Positions 9,720 to 19,611 of a stretch of 64,000 nucleotides of DNA are shown here, in pieces (position 1 is the first letter of the stretch; each line of letters starts with the position of its first letter). The notes below the pieces were generated by a model that searched no databases, was not told the DNA's origin, and saw only the letters and a program-made list of their open reading frames with translations. Both the position numbers and the translations under genes were made by a program. Source of the stretch: Flavobacterium sp. Root935 (GTDB taxonomy: Bacteria; Bacteroidota; Bacteroidia; Flavobacteriales; Flavobacteriaceae); contig NZ_LMJL01000008.1 in the NCBI RefSeq assembly GCF_001429295.1, positions 928,232-992,231 on the forward strand. The letters are read 5' to 3'.

Positions 9720-10538
9720 ATGTCAGTAGCAAAAAAAGATTATAAAAGAATCACAACAAAGTCATTAATTGAAATGAAAAGCAACGGAGAAAAGATCTCT
9801 ATGCTTACTGCGTATGATTATACAATGGCGAAAATTGTTGACACTGCAGGTGTTGATGTAATTTTAGTTGGTGATTCGGCATCAAATGTTATGGCTGGTC
9901 ACGAAACGACACTGCCAATTACGCTAGATCAAATGATCTATCATGCTTCGTCTGTAGTTCGTGCTGTCGAAAGAGCTTTAGTGGTAGTCGATTTACCTTT
10001 TGGAAGTTACCAATCCGATCCTAAAGAAGCTTTACGTTCTTCAATCAGAATCATGAAAGAAAGCGGTGGACATGCAGTTAAACTAGAAGGCGGTAAAGAA
10101 ATTAAAGAATCTATTAAAAAAATATTACATGCTGGAATTCCTGTTATGGGACATTTAGGCTTAACTCCTCAATCGATCTACAAATTTGGAACTTACAGCG
10201 TTCGCGCCAAAGAGGAAGAGGAGGCAGAAAAGCTGATTGAAGATGCTCAAATGCTTGAAAAAGTGGGATGTTTTGCAGTTGTCCTTGAAAAAATCCCTGC
10301 TGATCTTGCTAAAAAAGTAGCAGACAGCATTTCGATTCCTGTTATCGGAATTGGTGCCGGCGGCGGTGTTGACGGTCAGGTTTTGGTTATCCATGATATG
10401 TTAGGAATGAATAATGAATTTAGTCCGCGTTTTTTACGTCGTTACTTAAATCTTTACGAGCAAATGACACAAGCAATTGGTCAATATGCTGCTGATGTTA
10501 AGTCTAGTGATTTTCCTAATGCTAGTGAACAGTACTAA
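9720..10538 (+). CDS. panB: 3-methyl-2-oxobutanoate hydroxymethyltransferase
   Basis: Converts alpha-ketoisovalerate to ketopantoate in the pantothenate/CoA pathway, using 5,10-methylene-tetrahydrofolate. The ATG at 9720, after an A-rich leader, gives the usual 272-aa length; upstream in-frame codons give an atypical extension. Signatures include [39 protein letters not shown] (metal and substrate Asp), HLGLTPQS and a closing [16 protein letters not shown]. It ends 2 nt before the left arm of the four-helix-bundle cassette. Confidence 0.95.
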   Translation: MSVAKKDYKRITTKSLIEMKSNGEKISMLTAYDYTMAKIVDTAGVDVILVGDSASNVMAGHETTLPITLDQMIYHASSVVRAVERALVVVDLPFGSYQSDPKEALRSSIRIMKESGGHAVKLEGGKEIKESIKKILHAGIPVMGHLGLTPQSIYKFGTYSVRAKEEEEAEKLIEDAQMLEKVGCFAVVLEKIPADLAKKVADSISIPVIGIGAGGGVDGQVLVIHDMLGMNNEFSPRFLRRYLNLYEQMTQAIGQYAADVKSSDFPNASEQY

Positions 10539-10540
10539 AA

Positions 10541-11085
10541 TTAGACTAGCTTAGATTTTTAGACTGACTTAGACTTCTTAGAACTTTGTCTTACTTTTAT
10601 TCATTTGACCAAGTCTTAAGAAGTCTCATTCTAACAATCTAAAGTGTTTACCAAAATCTATCAACTATTTAAAAATGCATCAATTTAAAGAGCTTTTGAT
10701 TTGGAAAAAAAGCAGGTTATTTTGTTCTAAAATTTATTCTATTACAGCCACATTTCCCAATGAAGAAAAGTTTGGAATAATTAATCAATTGAGAAGAGCA
10801 TCTGTATCAATTCCTTCAAATATTGCAGAAGGTTCTTCGAGAAATTCTAACAAAGATTTTGCTAGATTTTTAGAAATCGCAATTGGTTCTGCTTATGAAG
10901 TAGAAACACAACTTCTAATTTCTTCTGATTTAGGATTTATAAATGAAGAAAGTACAACCGAATTAATAAATTTACTTGAAGAAATAACAAAAATGACATC
11001 AAGATTTAGAGCAACTTTGCTGTAAAACTTATCAAAAAAAATCCAGTCTAAGAAGTCTAAAATCTAAAAATCTAAGCTAGTCTAA
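10541..11085. mobile_element. Candidate cassette: four-helix-bundle gene bracketed by inverted repeats
   Basis: The left end (10541-10582) and right end (11045-11085) are inverted copies: 23 matching bases (starting TTAGACTAGCTTAG), a short variable part, then 14 more matching bases (TTAGACTTCTTAGA). The left end carries an additional internal palindrome with TCTTAAGAAGTCT near 10613-10625. The unit begins 2 nt after the panB stop and ends 2 nt before the next gene's ATG, so it fills the whole gap. I read it as a possible non-autonomous mobile unit. No transposase is present and no clear target-site duplication is visible. Confidence 0.55.
10675..11025 (+). CDS. Four-helix-bundle protein (S23 / IVP type)
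   Basis: A 116-aa all-helical protein with the family pattern FKELLIWKKSRLFCSKIYSI, then GIINQLRRASVSIPSNIAEGSSR and ARFLEIAIGSAYEVETQL. This is the TIGR02436 'four helix bundle / 23S rRNA-intervening-sequence protein' family, also related in fold to the Avd accessory proteins of diversity-generating retroelements. No reverse transcriptase or variable repeat is nearby. Its function is not established in general. It sits inside inverted-repeat arms between panB and an rlu gene, which suggests the gene travelled with them. Confidence 0.85.
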   Translation: MHQFKELLIWKKSRLFCSKIYSITATFPNEEKFGIINQLRRASVSIPSNIAEGSSRNSNKDFARFLEIAIGSAYEVETQLLISSDLGFINEESTTELINLLEEITKMTSRFRATLL

Positions 11086-11087
11086 AA

Positions 11088-11777
11088 ATGAAAATTCTTT
11101 CTAACAAAAACAATCTCCAAATTCTACACGAAGACAATCACATAATTGTGGTTAACAAACGTGTTGGCGATATTGTACAAGGAGATAAAACAGGAGACAA
11201 ACCATTGTCTGATATTGTAAAAGAATACATTAAAGAAAAATACAATAAACCTGGAGATGTTTTTTTAGGAGTGATTCATCGTTTGGATCGACCTACAACT
11301 GGTATTGTTGTTTTTGCCCGAACGAGTAAAGCATTGACACGCATGAACGAATTGTTCAGCAATCGTGAAACGAAAAAGACATATTGGGCGGTTGTGAAAA
11401 ACAAACCAAAAGAAGCATCTGCCAAATTGGTTCATTATTTAAAACGAAACGAGAAAAACAATACTTCAAAAGCACATTTAAAAGAAGTTCCCGATAGCAA
11501 GCTGGCTAGTTTAGATTACACTATCATTAAAGAATTACAGAATTATACGGCACTGGAAATCAATTTGCACACTGGTCGTCATCATCAAATTCGCGCACAA
11601 TTAACTGCGATTGGTTCCCCTATTAAAGGTGATTTAAAATATGGCGCAGACAGAAGTAATCCTGACGGCGGCATTCATCTCCATGCTAGAAAACTCACTT
11701 TTGTGCATCCAGTTTCTAAAGAAAATGTCACTATTGTTGCTCCCACTCCAGAGGATCCAATCTGGAATGCTGTATGA
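11088..11777 (+). CDS. RluA-family RNA pseudouridine synthase
   Basis: A 229-aa enzyme isomerising uridine to pseudouridine in rRNA or tRNA. The catalytic-motif region is VIHRLDRPTTGIVVFARTSK with the conserved Asp in HRLDR. Later conserved parts are KKTYWAVVK, LHTGRHHQIRAQL and GDLKYGA. It lacks an N-terminal S4 RNA-binding domain and so resembles the shorter RluA/TruC group; the exact target base cannot be read from the sequence. Its ATG is immediately after the inverted-repeat cassette, which may have displaced its original link to panB. Confidence 0.9.
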   Translation: MKILSNKNNLQILHEDNHIIVVNKRVGDIVQGDKTGDKPLSDIVKEYIKEKYNKPGDVFLGVIHRLDRPTTGIVVFARTSKALTRMNELFSNRETKKTYWAVVKNKPKEASAKLVHYLKRNEKNNTSKAHLKEVPDSKLASLDYTIIKELQNYTALEINLHTGRHHQIRAQLTAIGSPIKGDLKYGADRSNPDGGIHLHARKLTFVHPVSKENVTIVAPTPEDPIWNAV

Positions 11778-11853
11778 TTTTTATGATTTAATTCTTATTT
11801 TTTTAATTTTTATCGATTAACTTGCATAGAGTAAAAAACAAGCTAATCGTAAA

Positions 11854-13182
11854 ATGGATTATAAAAGTGACATCGGGTATAGAAAAGAAACGCTGAAAAA
11901 GTTATTGTATAACATTCAGAAAAGCGAAGATTTAATTATAAAAGCTTTGTATGATGACTTTAAAAAACCAGAGTTTGAGGCTGTTGTTACAGAGACAAGT
12001 TATGTTATTTCGGAACTTAAAGATGTTATTAAAAACATTCATAAATGGGCTAAACCTAAGCGCGTTTTTCCTTCTCTTTTAAACTTTCCTTCTACTGATA
12101 AAATTTATAAAGAACCTTATGGAAACGTTTTAATAATTGCTCCTTGGAATTACCCTTTTCAATTAGCCTTATGCCCTCTAATTGCCGCTGTAGCTGCCGG
12201 AAATAGAGTTACTTTAAAACCATCAGAACTTACTCCGCATACTTCTGCTGTGATTGCGAGAATTATTGAGAAAACATTTCACATCAATCACGTCGAAGTT
12301 TTCGAAGGCGGTGTTGAAGTTTCTAATCAATTATTAGCGCAGCGCTGGGATTACATTTTTTTTACCGGAAGTGTTGCTGTTGGAAAAATCGTTGCAAAAG
12401 CTGCAGCCGAAAATTTAACTCCAGTAACATTGGAACTAGGCGGAAAAAACCCATGTATTGTCGACGAAACTGCTGATCTAAAACTAGCGGCTAAACGAAT
12501 TGTCTGGGGAAAATTTATCAACGCCGGACAAACCTGCATTGCTCCAGATTATATCATGGTGCAGAAAAACATGAAAGTCAATTTTATTACCTACTTAATG
12601 GAAGAAATCATTAAAGCGTACGGAAAAAAAATTGACAAATCGCCAGATTTTGCGCGCATTATCAACATCAAAAACTGGTATCGTCTAACCAATATGATCC
12701 AGAACGAAAATGTATTGTTTGGAGGTGAAAGTGATGCAAATCAACTTTATATCGCTCCAACTTTACTTGAAGAACCAGATTTGGATAGTCCTGTTATGAA
12801 AGAAGAAATCTTTGGCCCTATTTTACCAATTCTTACATATGAAAACGAAAATGACATTGAAAAGGTCGTCAGCCGTTATGAGAAACCTCTTTCATTTTAT
12901 ATTTTTAGTGAAAATAATTCATTTACTAAAAAATTAATTAAAAAATACTCTTTTGGAGGCGGATGCATTAATGATACAGTCGTTCATTTTTCTAATAAAA
13001 GACTTCCTTTTGGTGGTGTTGGACACAGCGGAATCGGCGCATATCACGGCCAGCTTAGCTTCGACACATTTTCGCATCACAAAGCCATGGTTAAAAAAGG
13101 AAACTGGCTTGATTTACCTATGCGCTACGCACCCTACAAAGAAAAATTAGCTTCAATTAAAAGGATTTTAGACTGGCTTTAA
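11854..13182 (+). CDS. Aldehyde dehydrogenase family protein
   Basis: A 442-aa NAD(P)-dependent aldehyde dehydrogenase of the short class-3-like type. Visible are the cofactor-binding FFTGSVAVGKIVAKAAAE, the glutamate motif VTLELGGKNPCIVDE (general base Glu near residue 194) and the nucleophile motif FINAGQTCIAPDY (Cys228). The C-terminal hydrophobic-helix end of the fatty-aldehyde types is weak, so a cytosolic enzyme oxidising medium to long aldehydes is plausible but not proven. It begins about 75 nt after the rlu gene. Confidence 0.9.
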   Translation: MDYKSDIGYRKETLKKLLYNIQKSEDLIIKALYDDFKKPEFEAVVTETSYVISELKDVIKNIHKWAKPKRVFPSLLNFPSTDKIYKEPYGNVLIIAPWNYPFQLALCPLIAAVAAGNRVTLKPSELTPHTSAVIARIIEKTFHINHVEVFEGGVEVSNQLLAQRWDYIFFTGSVAVGKIVAKAAAENLTPVTLELGGKNPCIVDETADLKLAAKRIVWGKFINAGQTCIAPDYIMVQKNMKVNFITYLMEEIIKAYGKKIDKSPDFARIINIKNWYRLTNMIQNENVLFGGESDANQLYIAPTLLEEPDLDSPVMKEEIFGPILPILTYENENDIEKVVSRYEKPLSFYIFSENNSFTKKLIKKYSFGGGCINDTVVHFSNKRLPFGGVGHSGIGAYHGQLSFDTFSHHKAMVKKGNWLDLPMRYAPYKEKLASIKRILDWL

Positions 13183-13300
13183 ATTAGTTAAAACCTTTCG
13201 GAATGTTTTATAGATTTTTATACGGAATTGATTAAAAATATTATATTTACGTCAAGATACTTATCAAATATTACAAGTCTATAAAACAATTTTACACCAA

Positions 13301-14095
13301 ATGAAATCTACACTTGCCCAAATTGAGGACATTAAAAAAAATGGCTATTCCCTTGATTTTGCTACAGTTTTTAATCACGCCTTCGAAAACTATAAAAAAA
13401 TTGCGCTTTATTCTGGTCTTATCATCTTAGTTTTTTCAATTATAGCTGCGATGGTATTTATGGGAGTAATAATTGCTTATTTTGGAGTGGGAAGTATGAC
13501 GAAAGATTTTTTTGAAAATCTAGAAAACCAAAAACTTACGGCATTAGAACTTGTAATTCAAACTGTTACCGTGTCTGCATTAGCAGGAATTACGGCACCT
13601 TTTGGTGCAGGTTTTCTAAAAATGGCAGATTGTGCAGATAAAGATATCGAGTTTAATGTTTCTACTATTTTCAGCTATTATAAAGGTCCGTATTTTGGAC
13701 AAATTTTTGTAGCAGCGTTTATTCCAGCTCTTGTAGGAACCGCTCTTTCGAATTTTATTGACAGCTTCGACGTTTTGTATGTTGGAAATGTTATTTCTTT
13801 TATGGTCTCTTTCTTTATGTATTTATCAATTCCCTTAATTGTTTTCGGAAATTTGAGTGCATTAGATGCCATAAAATCAAGCATTACTCTTGTTACTAAA
13901 AATCCGCTTAACATATTTGCATTTTTCATCATAGGTTTTATTGGTTCGCTGATTGGTATTTTCGCGTGCTGCGTGGGAATTATCTTTACGGTCGTATTTA
14001 ATAGCTCGATGATTTATGCTACTTATTTTGCCATTTTTGGAATACAAGAAGAAGAGGATTCAATTGATTCAATTGGAAAATCTAATTTAGATTAA
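13301..14095 (+). CDS. Hypothetical multi-pass membrane protein
   Basis: A 264-aa protein with about four to six hydrophobic segments, for example LIILVFSIIAAMVFMGVIIAYF (40-60) and IFAFFIIGFIGSLIGIFACCVGIIF (near 210-235). The layout, an N-terminal cytosolic lead FNHAFENYKKIALYSG then alternating helices with GLSALDAIKSS-type loops, resembles DUF975/YciC-like 'glycerophosphoryl diester phosphodiesterase membrane domain' proteins common in Bacteroidota, but I cannot assign a function. It is separated from the sensor kinase by about 90 nt. Confidence 0.6.
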   Translation: MKSTLAQIEDIKKNGYSLDFATVFNHAFENYKKIALYSGLIILVFSIIAAMVFMGVIIAYFGVGSMTKDFFENLENQKLTALELVIQTVTVSALAGITAPFGAGFLKMADCADKDIEFNVSTIFSYYKGPYFGQIFVAAFIPALVGTALSNFIDSFDVLYVGNVISFMVSFFMYLSIPLIVFGNLSALDAIKSSITLVTKNPLNIFAFFIIGFIGSLIGIFACCVGIIFTVVFNSSMIYATYFAIFGIQEEEDSIDSIGKSNLD

Positions 14096-14182
14096 AATAG
14101 AAATTCTTATTTGTAAAGAACTTAACCACTTCTTTTAAGAATTCTCAAAAGGCTGTTTACTAAACCAATACATCCAAATTCT

Positions 14183-17100
14183 ATGGCGGCTGACTATAGT
14201 TTTTTTAATTCGGTTATTTCAGGAATTGCCAGCATTGGTAATACCTTAAAATCAATTATGACAGGATGGTACGTAGTAAACTATGATATTATTTTTTACA
14301 ATAATCCTAAACTCATTTTATTAGGATTATCACTCTTCGCATTTCTTTCGCTGTTAGTATACCAGTTTTTTAGGATCAAAGCTAAAATTGGATATTTCAT
14401 CGAAAAAAAGAAAGAACAGGATACGATTAGTAAAGAATATCAGCTCTATATTCTATTTTTTGGTATTGCAGTAATTGTAATTGAAATCATCAACGAAATT
14501 TTTAAGATTAGACCCAAAAGTCTACTTATAGTAAATGTTTCAGTTGGTGTTGGTGTACTTATCATATACGCAATTACAGACAAAATTAAATGGCTGAGAG
14601 ATCAAATTCAGCAGATCTTTATTTTCTCTTTTTTCATTTACATCGCATACGTAGGATTCAACATCGTAACTCTTGATAATGATGTTGTTCCTATTATCGT
14701 TTTCCTCATCTCTTTTTTCTTTTCGTACAGTATCCTTAAACCGATCAAAATTTATTGGCTCTTTGTTGGTTTAACTTTTACTTTTTTAATTACGACGATT
14801 ATATTTCAATTAATTCCAATAAAATCTTCTATTTTACTGCTTAATTTCTGTATTCTAATTTTCATTATTAATCAAGTAAAATATGCTGTTTTATTAAACA
14901 ATCGTGACAATTTTAGATTTGCCAGCGAAATTGTTCATAAAGGAAATTCTCTAACAATTGCCTATAACCAAAAAGGCGAAATCTTATTTTGCAGCGAAAC
15001 CGTAACTGCTATTTTAGGTTATGAACCCGAAGATGTAATGGGATTAAAGTTTTGGGAGTTGACACAAGATTCAGAATTCATAGAAAAATCAAATCCCGTT
15101 AAAAATCATGAAGACAAACTTTACATTAGAAAACTAAAAAGTGAAAATGGCGAGTTTAAATATATTCAATGGAAAGATAAAAAATTCTCTGACGATTTAA
15201 TTATCAGTATTGGGCAGGATGTTACAGAGCAGATTATTGTTCAAGATCAATATAAAAACCTAATTCAGACAGCAACTGATATTATTTTTGAAATTGATGC
15301 CGAAGGACATTTTACTTTTTTAAATGAATTTGGTTTCTCTATTCTGGGATATCCTGAAAATGAAATTATCTCGAAACATTATTCTAATTTCATTCACGAA
15401 AATTATATTAAAAGTGCGGTTGACTTTTACGAAAATTTAGTGCTTAATGAAAACAATTATCCGATAATTGAAATCCCGATTTTAACGAAAAATGGAGAAG
15501 AAATATGGATTTCACAAAAAATTATTGTTCGCAGAAATGACTTCGGATTAACAACAGGATTCTCTGGAATTGCAAGAGATATTACAGAGAAAAAGAATAT
15601 AGAAAACGAGAAAAAAAGACGTCTCAAAAAAATTGAAGCCTATAATAATTCGACCAAAAAATTATCAACGACTGATTTCAGTAAATACGACAAACTAAAT
15701 ACTGTAATTGATTTAATTCTGCAAGAGGCTGCAACAATAAGCAATGCTAATCGTGTGAGCTTCTGGAAATATCATAAAGATCTAATTATTTGTAAAAATC
15801 TTTTCAGTCTTGACAATCAAAATCTAACTGACAAAAACATTTTAAATAAAGAATCGTATCCAATTTATTTTGAAACTTTAAATAATAAAGCGATTATAAA
15901 CGCACCGGATGTATTTAATAAATTAGAAACATCTGAATTTCAAAAATTATATTTTACAAAGAATAACATCAAATCAATGCTTGATGTGCCTATTTTTTTA
16001 ACGGGACAATTGGCAGGTGTGGTTTGTTTTGAAAGCACCGAAAAAAAACGCGAATGGGACAACGAAGACATCAATTATGCAAGAACAATATCTGATGTCA
16101 TTTCGCTGGCTATTTCGTCTCAGATGCGCTTAGAAGCAGAAAGAAGATTAGAATTCAAAAGCCATCTTTTATCTGCCCTTTCCTTATGCACCGAGAAATT
16201 TCTGCTGAGTAAAACCACACAGCAAATGTTTCAAGAAACGTATGATATTATTGGTAAAGCTGCCAAAGTGGATCATATGTACTATTATGAAAAAGATCCA
16301 ATTTACAACACTGTCAGCCAAAAATACAAATGGTCCCGCGAAGGAATCGAGCATCAAATTACACCTTTGCGTCACATGACCGAAGAAAATTTAAAGGAAA
16401 TTTACGAAGCAGCCGCACAGAAAAAAATTCTAAACACACTCACCAGAAAACTTGACGAAGGATTTTTCAAAACCCTTTTGATTAATAATGAAATCAAATC
16501 TATTTTAATATTGCCTCTTTATATTAACGATATATTTACTGGCTTTATAGGTTTTGACGATTGTACGAAAGAAAAGAAATGGTCTGATGAAGAAATTTAC
16601 ATCTTTCAGGTTTTAGCAAATAACATTTCTTCTGCATTGGAGAGAAATCGAAATGAAACTAAAATTCTTGAAAGCGAAGAAAAATTCAAATTAATAGCAA
16701 ACAATATTCCTGGCACAGTTTATCTATCCAAATTTGATGCTTTCTCAACTAAAATATTTCTTAATGATGAAGTTTTAAATTTAACTGGATATTCTAAATC
16801 AGAATTTATAGAAAACAATTTATCGTTTCTTTCTTTAATTCATCATGATGATAAAGAAGAAGTGATAAACAGCCAAATCGACAATCTGCAAAAGGGAATG
16901 CCTCTGCATAATGTATATCGCATTAAACGTAAAACTGGAGAATATATTTGGATTGAAGAATTTGGAGACGTAATTAAAAGAGATGACGAAATTGAGTTTG
17001 TCGGCGGTATTTATTTTGATATCACCAATAAAAAAGAAATCGAAGACGCTATAAAAGCCAAGCAATTAGCCGAAGCAGCCAATAAATCGAAGTCGGATTT

Positions 17101-18235
17101 TCTGGCCAATATGTCGCACGAAATTAGAACTCCTCTTAACGGAATTATAGGTTTTACACATTTACTAATGAAAACTGATCTTGAAGAAATTCAGGAAAAA
17201 TACATGACAACTATCAATCAATCGGCACATTCGCTGCTTGAAATTATAAATGACATTTTGGATTTCTCTAAAATTGAAGCTGGAAAATTAGAACTCTTTA
17301 TTGACCTTTATGATATCAAAAAAGTTCTGGGCCAAGTTTTCGATTTAATTGTTTACGAATCCAATCAGAAAAATTTGGAACTCGAATTAAATATCGATCC
17401 TGATGTTCCCAAATACATCTGGACAGATATTGTGAGAATAAAGCAGATTTTGATCAATCTTCTGTCAAATGCAGTAAAATTCACGACTGAAGGTTCAATA
17501 AAATTAAATGTGTCAGTTTTAGAAAAAAAGAAAAACAATAATTGTGTGATTCGCTTTTCGGTAATCGATACCGGAATTGGTATTCTTGAAAAGAATCAGA
17601 AGAAAATTTTCAAAGCTTTTTCGCAGGAGGATAGTTCTACAACGAGAAAATTTGGAGGAACAGGATTAGGCTTAACCATTTCAAACCAATTACTTGCATT
17701 AATGGAAAGCCGTTTACAGCTTGAAAGTAAAATTAACGAAGGAAGCAATTTTTACTTTGATTTAAACCTAAAAACAAGCAATCAAAGTATTAGTGACCGA
17801 TACAATGCTGAACTGAAAAGTCTCAATATCGAATTGGATCCTGAAGAAATCGAACGGAACGATAATGAAATTACATTTCTAATTGTTGAAGACAACAAAG
17901 TAAACATGCTTCTACTTAAAACAATTATTAAAAATCTCTACAACAATGCTTACATCCATGAATGCGAAAATGGATATGAAGCGATACAGCAATTTGAAAA
18001 AATAAATCCAACAATCGTTTTTATGGATATTCAGATGCCAATTATGAACGGTTATGAAACTGCAAGAGCCATTAGAAACACCAAAAAAGGCCGTGATATT
18101 CCGATAATTGCGGTTACAGCTGGTGCAGAAAAAGACGAAAGAAACAAATGCCTTTCTGCTGGAATGGATGACTACATTTCAAAACCAATCATGAAAGGAA
18201 GTGTCGAAGAGACATTAATCAAATGGCTTACCTAA
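14183..18235 (+). CDS. Hybrid sensor histidine kinase with PAS, GAF, HK and receiver domains
   Basis: A 1350-aa membrane signalling protein. Residues about 30-235 hold roughly seven membrane helices. These are followed by PAS domains (about 250-350, 360-480 and 835-950), two GAF domains (about 500-640 and 665-820), a HisKA dimerisation helix with the phospho-acceptor H979 in NMSHEIRTPLNGIIG, an ATPase domain (N box ILINLLSNAVKF near 1090; G box GGTGLGL near 1158), and a C-terminal receiver with the phospho-acceptor Asp1282 in VFMDIQMPIMNG. No output regulator gene is next to it, so the phosphorelay partner lies elsewhere. The signal is unknown. Confidence 0.92.
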   Translation: MAADYSFFNSVISGIASIGNTLKSIMTGWYVVNYDIIFYNNPKLILLGLSLFAFLSLLVYQFFRIKAKIGYFIEKKKEQDTISKEYQLYILFFGIAVIVIEIINEIFKIRPKSLLIVNVSVGVGVLIIYAITDKIKWLRDQIQQIFIFSFFIYIAYVGFNIVTLDNDVVPIIVFLISFFFSYSILKPIKIYWLFVGLTFTFLITTIIFQLIPIKSSILLLNFCILIFIINQVKYAVLLNNRDNFRFASEIVHKGNSLTIAYNQKGEILFCSETVTAILGYEPEDVMGLKFWELTQDSEFIEKSNPVKNHEDKLYIRKLKSENGEFKYIQWKDKKFSDDLIISIGQDVTEQIIVQDQYKNLIQTATDIIFEIDAEGHFTFLNEFGFSILGYPENEIISKHYSNFIHENYIKSAVDFYENLVLNENNYPIIEIPILTKNGEEIWISQKIIVRRNDFGLTTGFSGIARDITEKKNIENEKKRRLKKIEAYNNSTKKLSTTDFSKYDKLNTVIDLILQEAATISNANRVSFWKYHKDLIICKNLFSLDNQNLTDKNILNKESYPIYFETLNNKAIINAPDVFNKLETSEFQKLYFTKNNIKSMLDVPIFLTGQLAGVVCFESTEKKREWDNEDINYARTISDVISLAISSQMRLEAERRLEFKSHLLSALSLCTEKFLLSKTTQQMFQETYDIIGKAAKVDHMYYYEKDPIYNTVSQKYKWSREGIEHQITPLRHMTEENLKEIYEAAAQKKILNTLTRKLDEGFFKTLLINNEIKSILILPLYINDIFTGFIGFDDCTKEKKWSDEEIYIFQVLANNISSALERNRNETKILESEEKFKLIANNIPGTVYLSKFDAFSTKIFLNDEVLNLTGYSKSEFIENNLSFLSLIHHDDKEEVINSQIDNLQKGMPLHNVYRIKRKTGEYIWIEEFGDVIKRDDEIEFVGGIYFDITNKKEIEDAIKAKQLAEAANKSKSDFLANMSHEIRTPLNGIIGFTHLLMKTDLEEIQEKYMTTINQSAHSLLEIINDILDFSKIEAGKLELFIDLYDIKKVLGQVFDLIVYESNQKNLELELNIDPDVPKYIWTDIVRIKQILINLLSNAVKFTTEGSIKLNVSVLEKKKNNNCVIRFSVIDTGIGILEKNQKKIFKAFSQEDSSTTRKFGGTGLGLTISNQLLALMESRLQLESKINEGSNFYFDLNLKTSNQSISDRYNAELKSLNIELDPEEIERNDNEITFLIVEDNKVNMLLLKTIIKNLYNNAYIHECENGYEAIQQFEKINPTIVFMDIQMPIMNGYETARAIRNTKKGRDIPIIAVTAGAEKDERNKCLSAGMDDYISKPIMKGSVEETLIKWLT

Positions 18236-18370
18236 TTTTAAATGTATCAAAAAATAAGCATATTATTTCTCTACATTTTTTAAACATTAATCTTTCGAAT
18301 GTGAAATTTATCATAAAAAATATATAAATTCGTACAATCAATTTGATAATAAGTTTAAAAAGAATTCAAT

Positions 18371-19219
18371 ATGAAATGGCTCGGTAGAAGACAAAGTGAT
18401 AATGTAGAAGACAGAAGAGGTTTATCTGGCGGAAAAGTAATCGCTGGAGGTGGTGTTATTGGTATTATAGTTTTACTACTTAATGTATTTGGAGGAGAAA
18501 CCGGCCAGCAGATAGCACCAATCCTAGAACAAATGCAAGGCGGGCAATCACAAACTGAAACTGCAGTTCCCTTAAGCAAAGAAGATGAAGAAATGGGGAA
18601 TTTTGTAAAAGTTGTTTTAGCTGATAACGAAGACATCTGGAGCAAAATTTTTGCCGAAAACGGAATGACATATGAAAAACCAAAATTAGTACTTTTTAGA
18701 GGCTCTGTACAAACAGCATGCGGCGGTGCATCATCTGCTTCTGGTCCGTTTTATTGTCCTGGCGACCGTAAAGTCTATATGGATTTAGCTTTTTTTGAAG
18801 AATTAAAAAACAAATTTGGTGCTAAAGGCGGAGATTTCGCCATTGCTTATGTAATTGCACACGAAATAGGTCATCATATCCAAACCTTATTAGGAACATC
18901 TGCAAAAATGCGTCAGGAACAGGAAGGAAAAAGCGACGCACAAGCCAATAAATTATCTGTTGCGTTAGAATTGCAAGCAGATTTTTACGCTGGGGTTTGG
19001 GCACATTATAATCAGGAAAATTTAGATACGGGCGATATTGACGAAGCATTAAGTGCTGCAAATGCAGTTGGTGACGATGCAATTCAAAGTAAAATGCAGG
19101 GCCAAATTGTTCCAGATTCTTTCACACACGGAACATCTGAACAAAGAATGTATTGGTTTAAAAAAGGTTTTAAAACCGGTGATATTAAACAAGGAACTAC
19201 ATTTGAAGAAATTCGATAA
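18371..19219 (+). CDS. Neutral zinc metallopeptidase (YpfJ family)
   Basis: A 282-aa membrane-anchored protein. The start MKWLGRRQSDNVEDRRG, a membrane helix (about 20-42), the zinc-binding HEIGHHIQ at residues 164-171 and the later ELQADFYAGVWAHY are all typical of the YpfJ / neutral zinc metallopeptidase family. The substrate is not known. It is monocistronic, with a strong hairpin and T run after the stop at 19248-19280. Confidence 0.92.
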   Translation: MKWLGRRQSDNVEDRRGLSGGKVIAGGGVIGIIVLLLNVFGGETGQQIAPILEQMQGGQSQTETAVPLSKEDEEMGNFVKVVLADNEDIWSKIFAENGMTYEKPKLVLFRGSVQTACGGASSASGPFYCPGDRKVYMDLAFFEELKNKFGAKGGDFAIAYVIAHEIGHHIQTLLGTSAKMRQEQEGKSDAQANKLSVALELQADFYAGVWAHYNQENLDTGDIDEALSAANAVGDDAIQSKMQGQIVPDSFTHGTSEQRMYWFKKGFKTGDIKQGTTFEEIR

Positions 19220-19247
19220 TACATAAACCAAATATATTAACCACCAG

Positions 19248-19280
19248 AAAGCACAACCTAAAAGTTGTGCTTTTTTTTTA
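19248..19280 (+). terminator. Rho-independent terminator after the metallopeptidase gene
   Basis: AAAGCACAAC pairs with GTTGTGCTTT across a six-base loop and is followed by a T run. Confidence 0.85.
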
Positions 19281-19294
19281 TCGAACACAATAAA

Positions 19295-19601
19295 TTCCAT
19301 AGGAATGTCTCGTCGGTAGAATTAACAAGAAGAACAATGGTATTTTTTTAATCGCTCACAAATACATTCCATAGGAATGTTTCATCGGTAGAAAAACAAT
19401 AGTATGTTTTAATCGATCACATACATTCCATAGGAATGTCTCATTGGTAGAATCAAATTTAGATAATCGGTTATACGCTCCATAGGAGCGTTTGATGGGA
19501 AGAAGATGTATTATTTTTCGATAAATCAAGTGTCCTTACAGGACACAATGAAAAAACAACACCATTTTTTTTCTACCGATGAAATATTCCTACGGAATAT
19601 A
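19295..19601. repeat. Six-unit palindrome array (ATTCC-ATA-GGAAT type)
   Basis: Six short palindromes are centred near 19301, 19373, 19432, 19484, 19539 and 19593, with spacings of 72, 59, 52, 55 and 54 nt. Cores: ATTCCATAGGAAT (unit 1), ACATTCCATAGGAATGT (units 2-3), ACGCTCCATAGGAGCGT (4), GTGTCCTTACAGGACAC (5) and ATATTCCTACGGAATAT (6). Units 1-3 carry a related tail (CTCGTCGGTAGAA-like). Unit 6 is inverted, with TTCTACCGATGAA before it. Stem bases change on both sides at once. It is non-coding and the spacers are unlike each other; this is not a CRISPR. Confidence 0.85.
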
Positions 19602-19611
19602 AAATTGGTTT

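Noticed and set aside
10541..11085. Diversity-generating retroelement
   Set aside because: The four-helix-bundle protein resembles Avd, but no reverse transcriptase, template or variable repeats exist in the window.
19295..19601. CRISPR-like array
   Set aside because: Repeat units are themselves palindromic, spacers vary from 35 to 60 nt, no leader or cas genes are nearby, and unit 6 is inverted.
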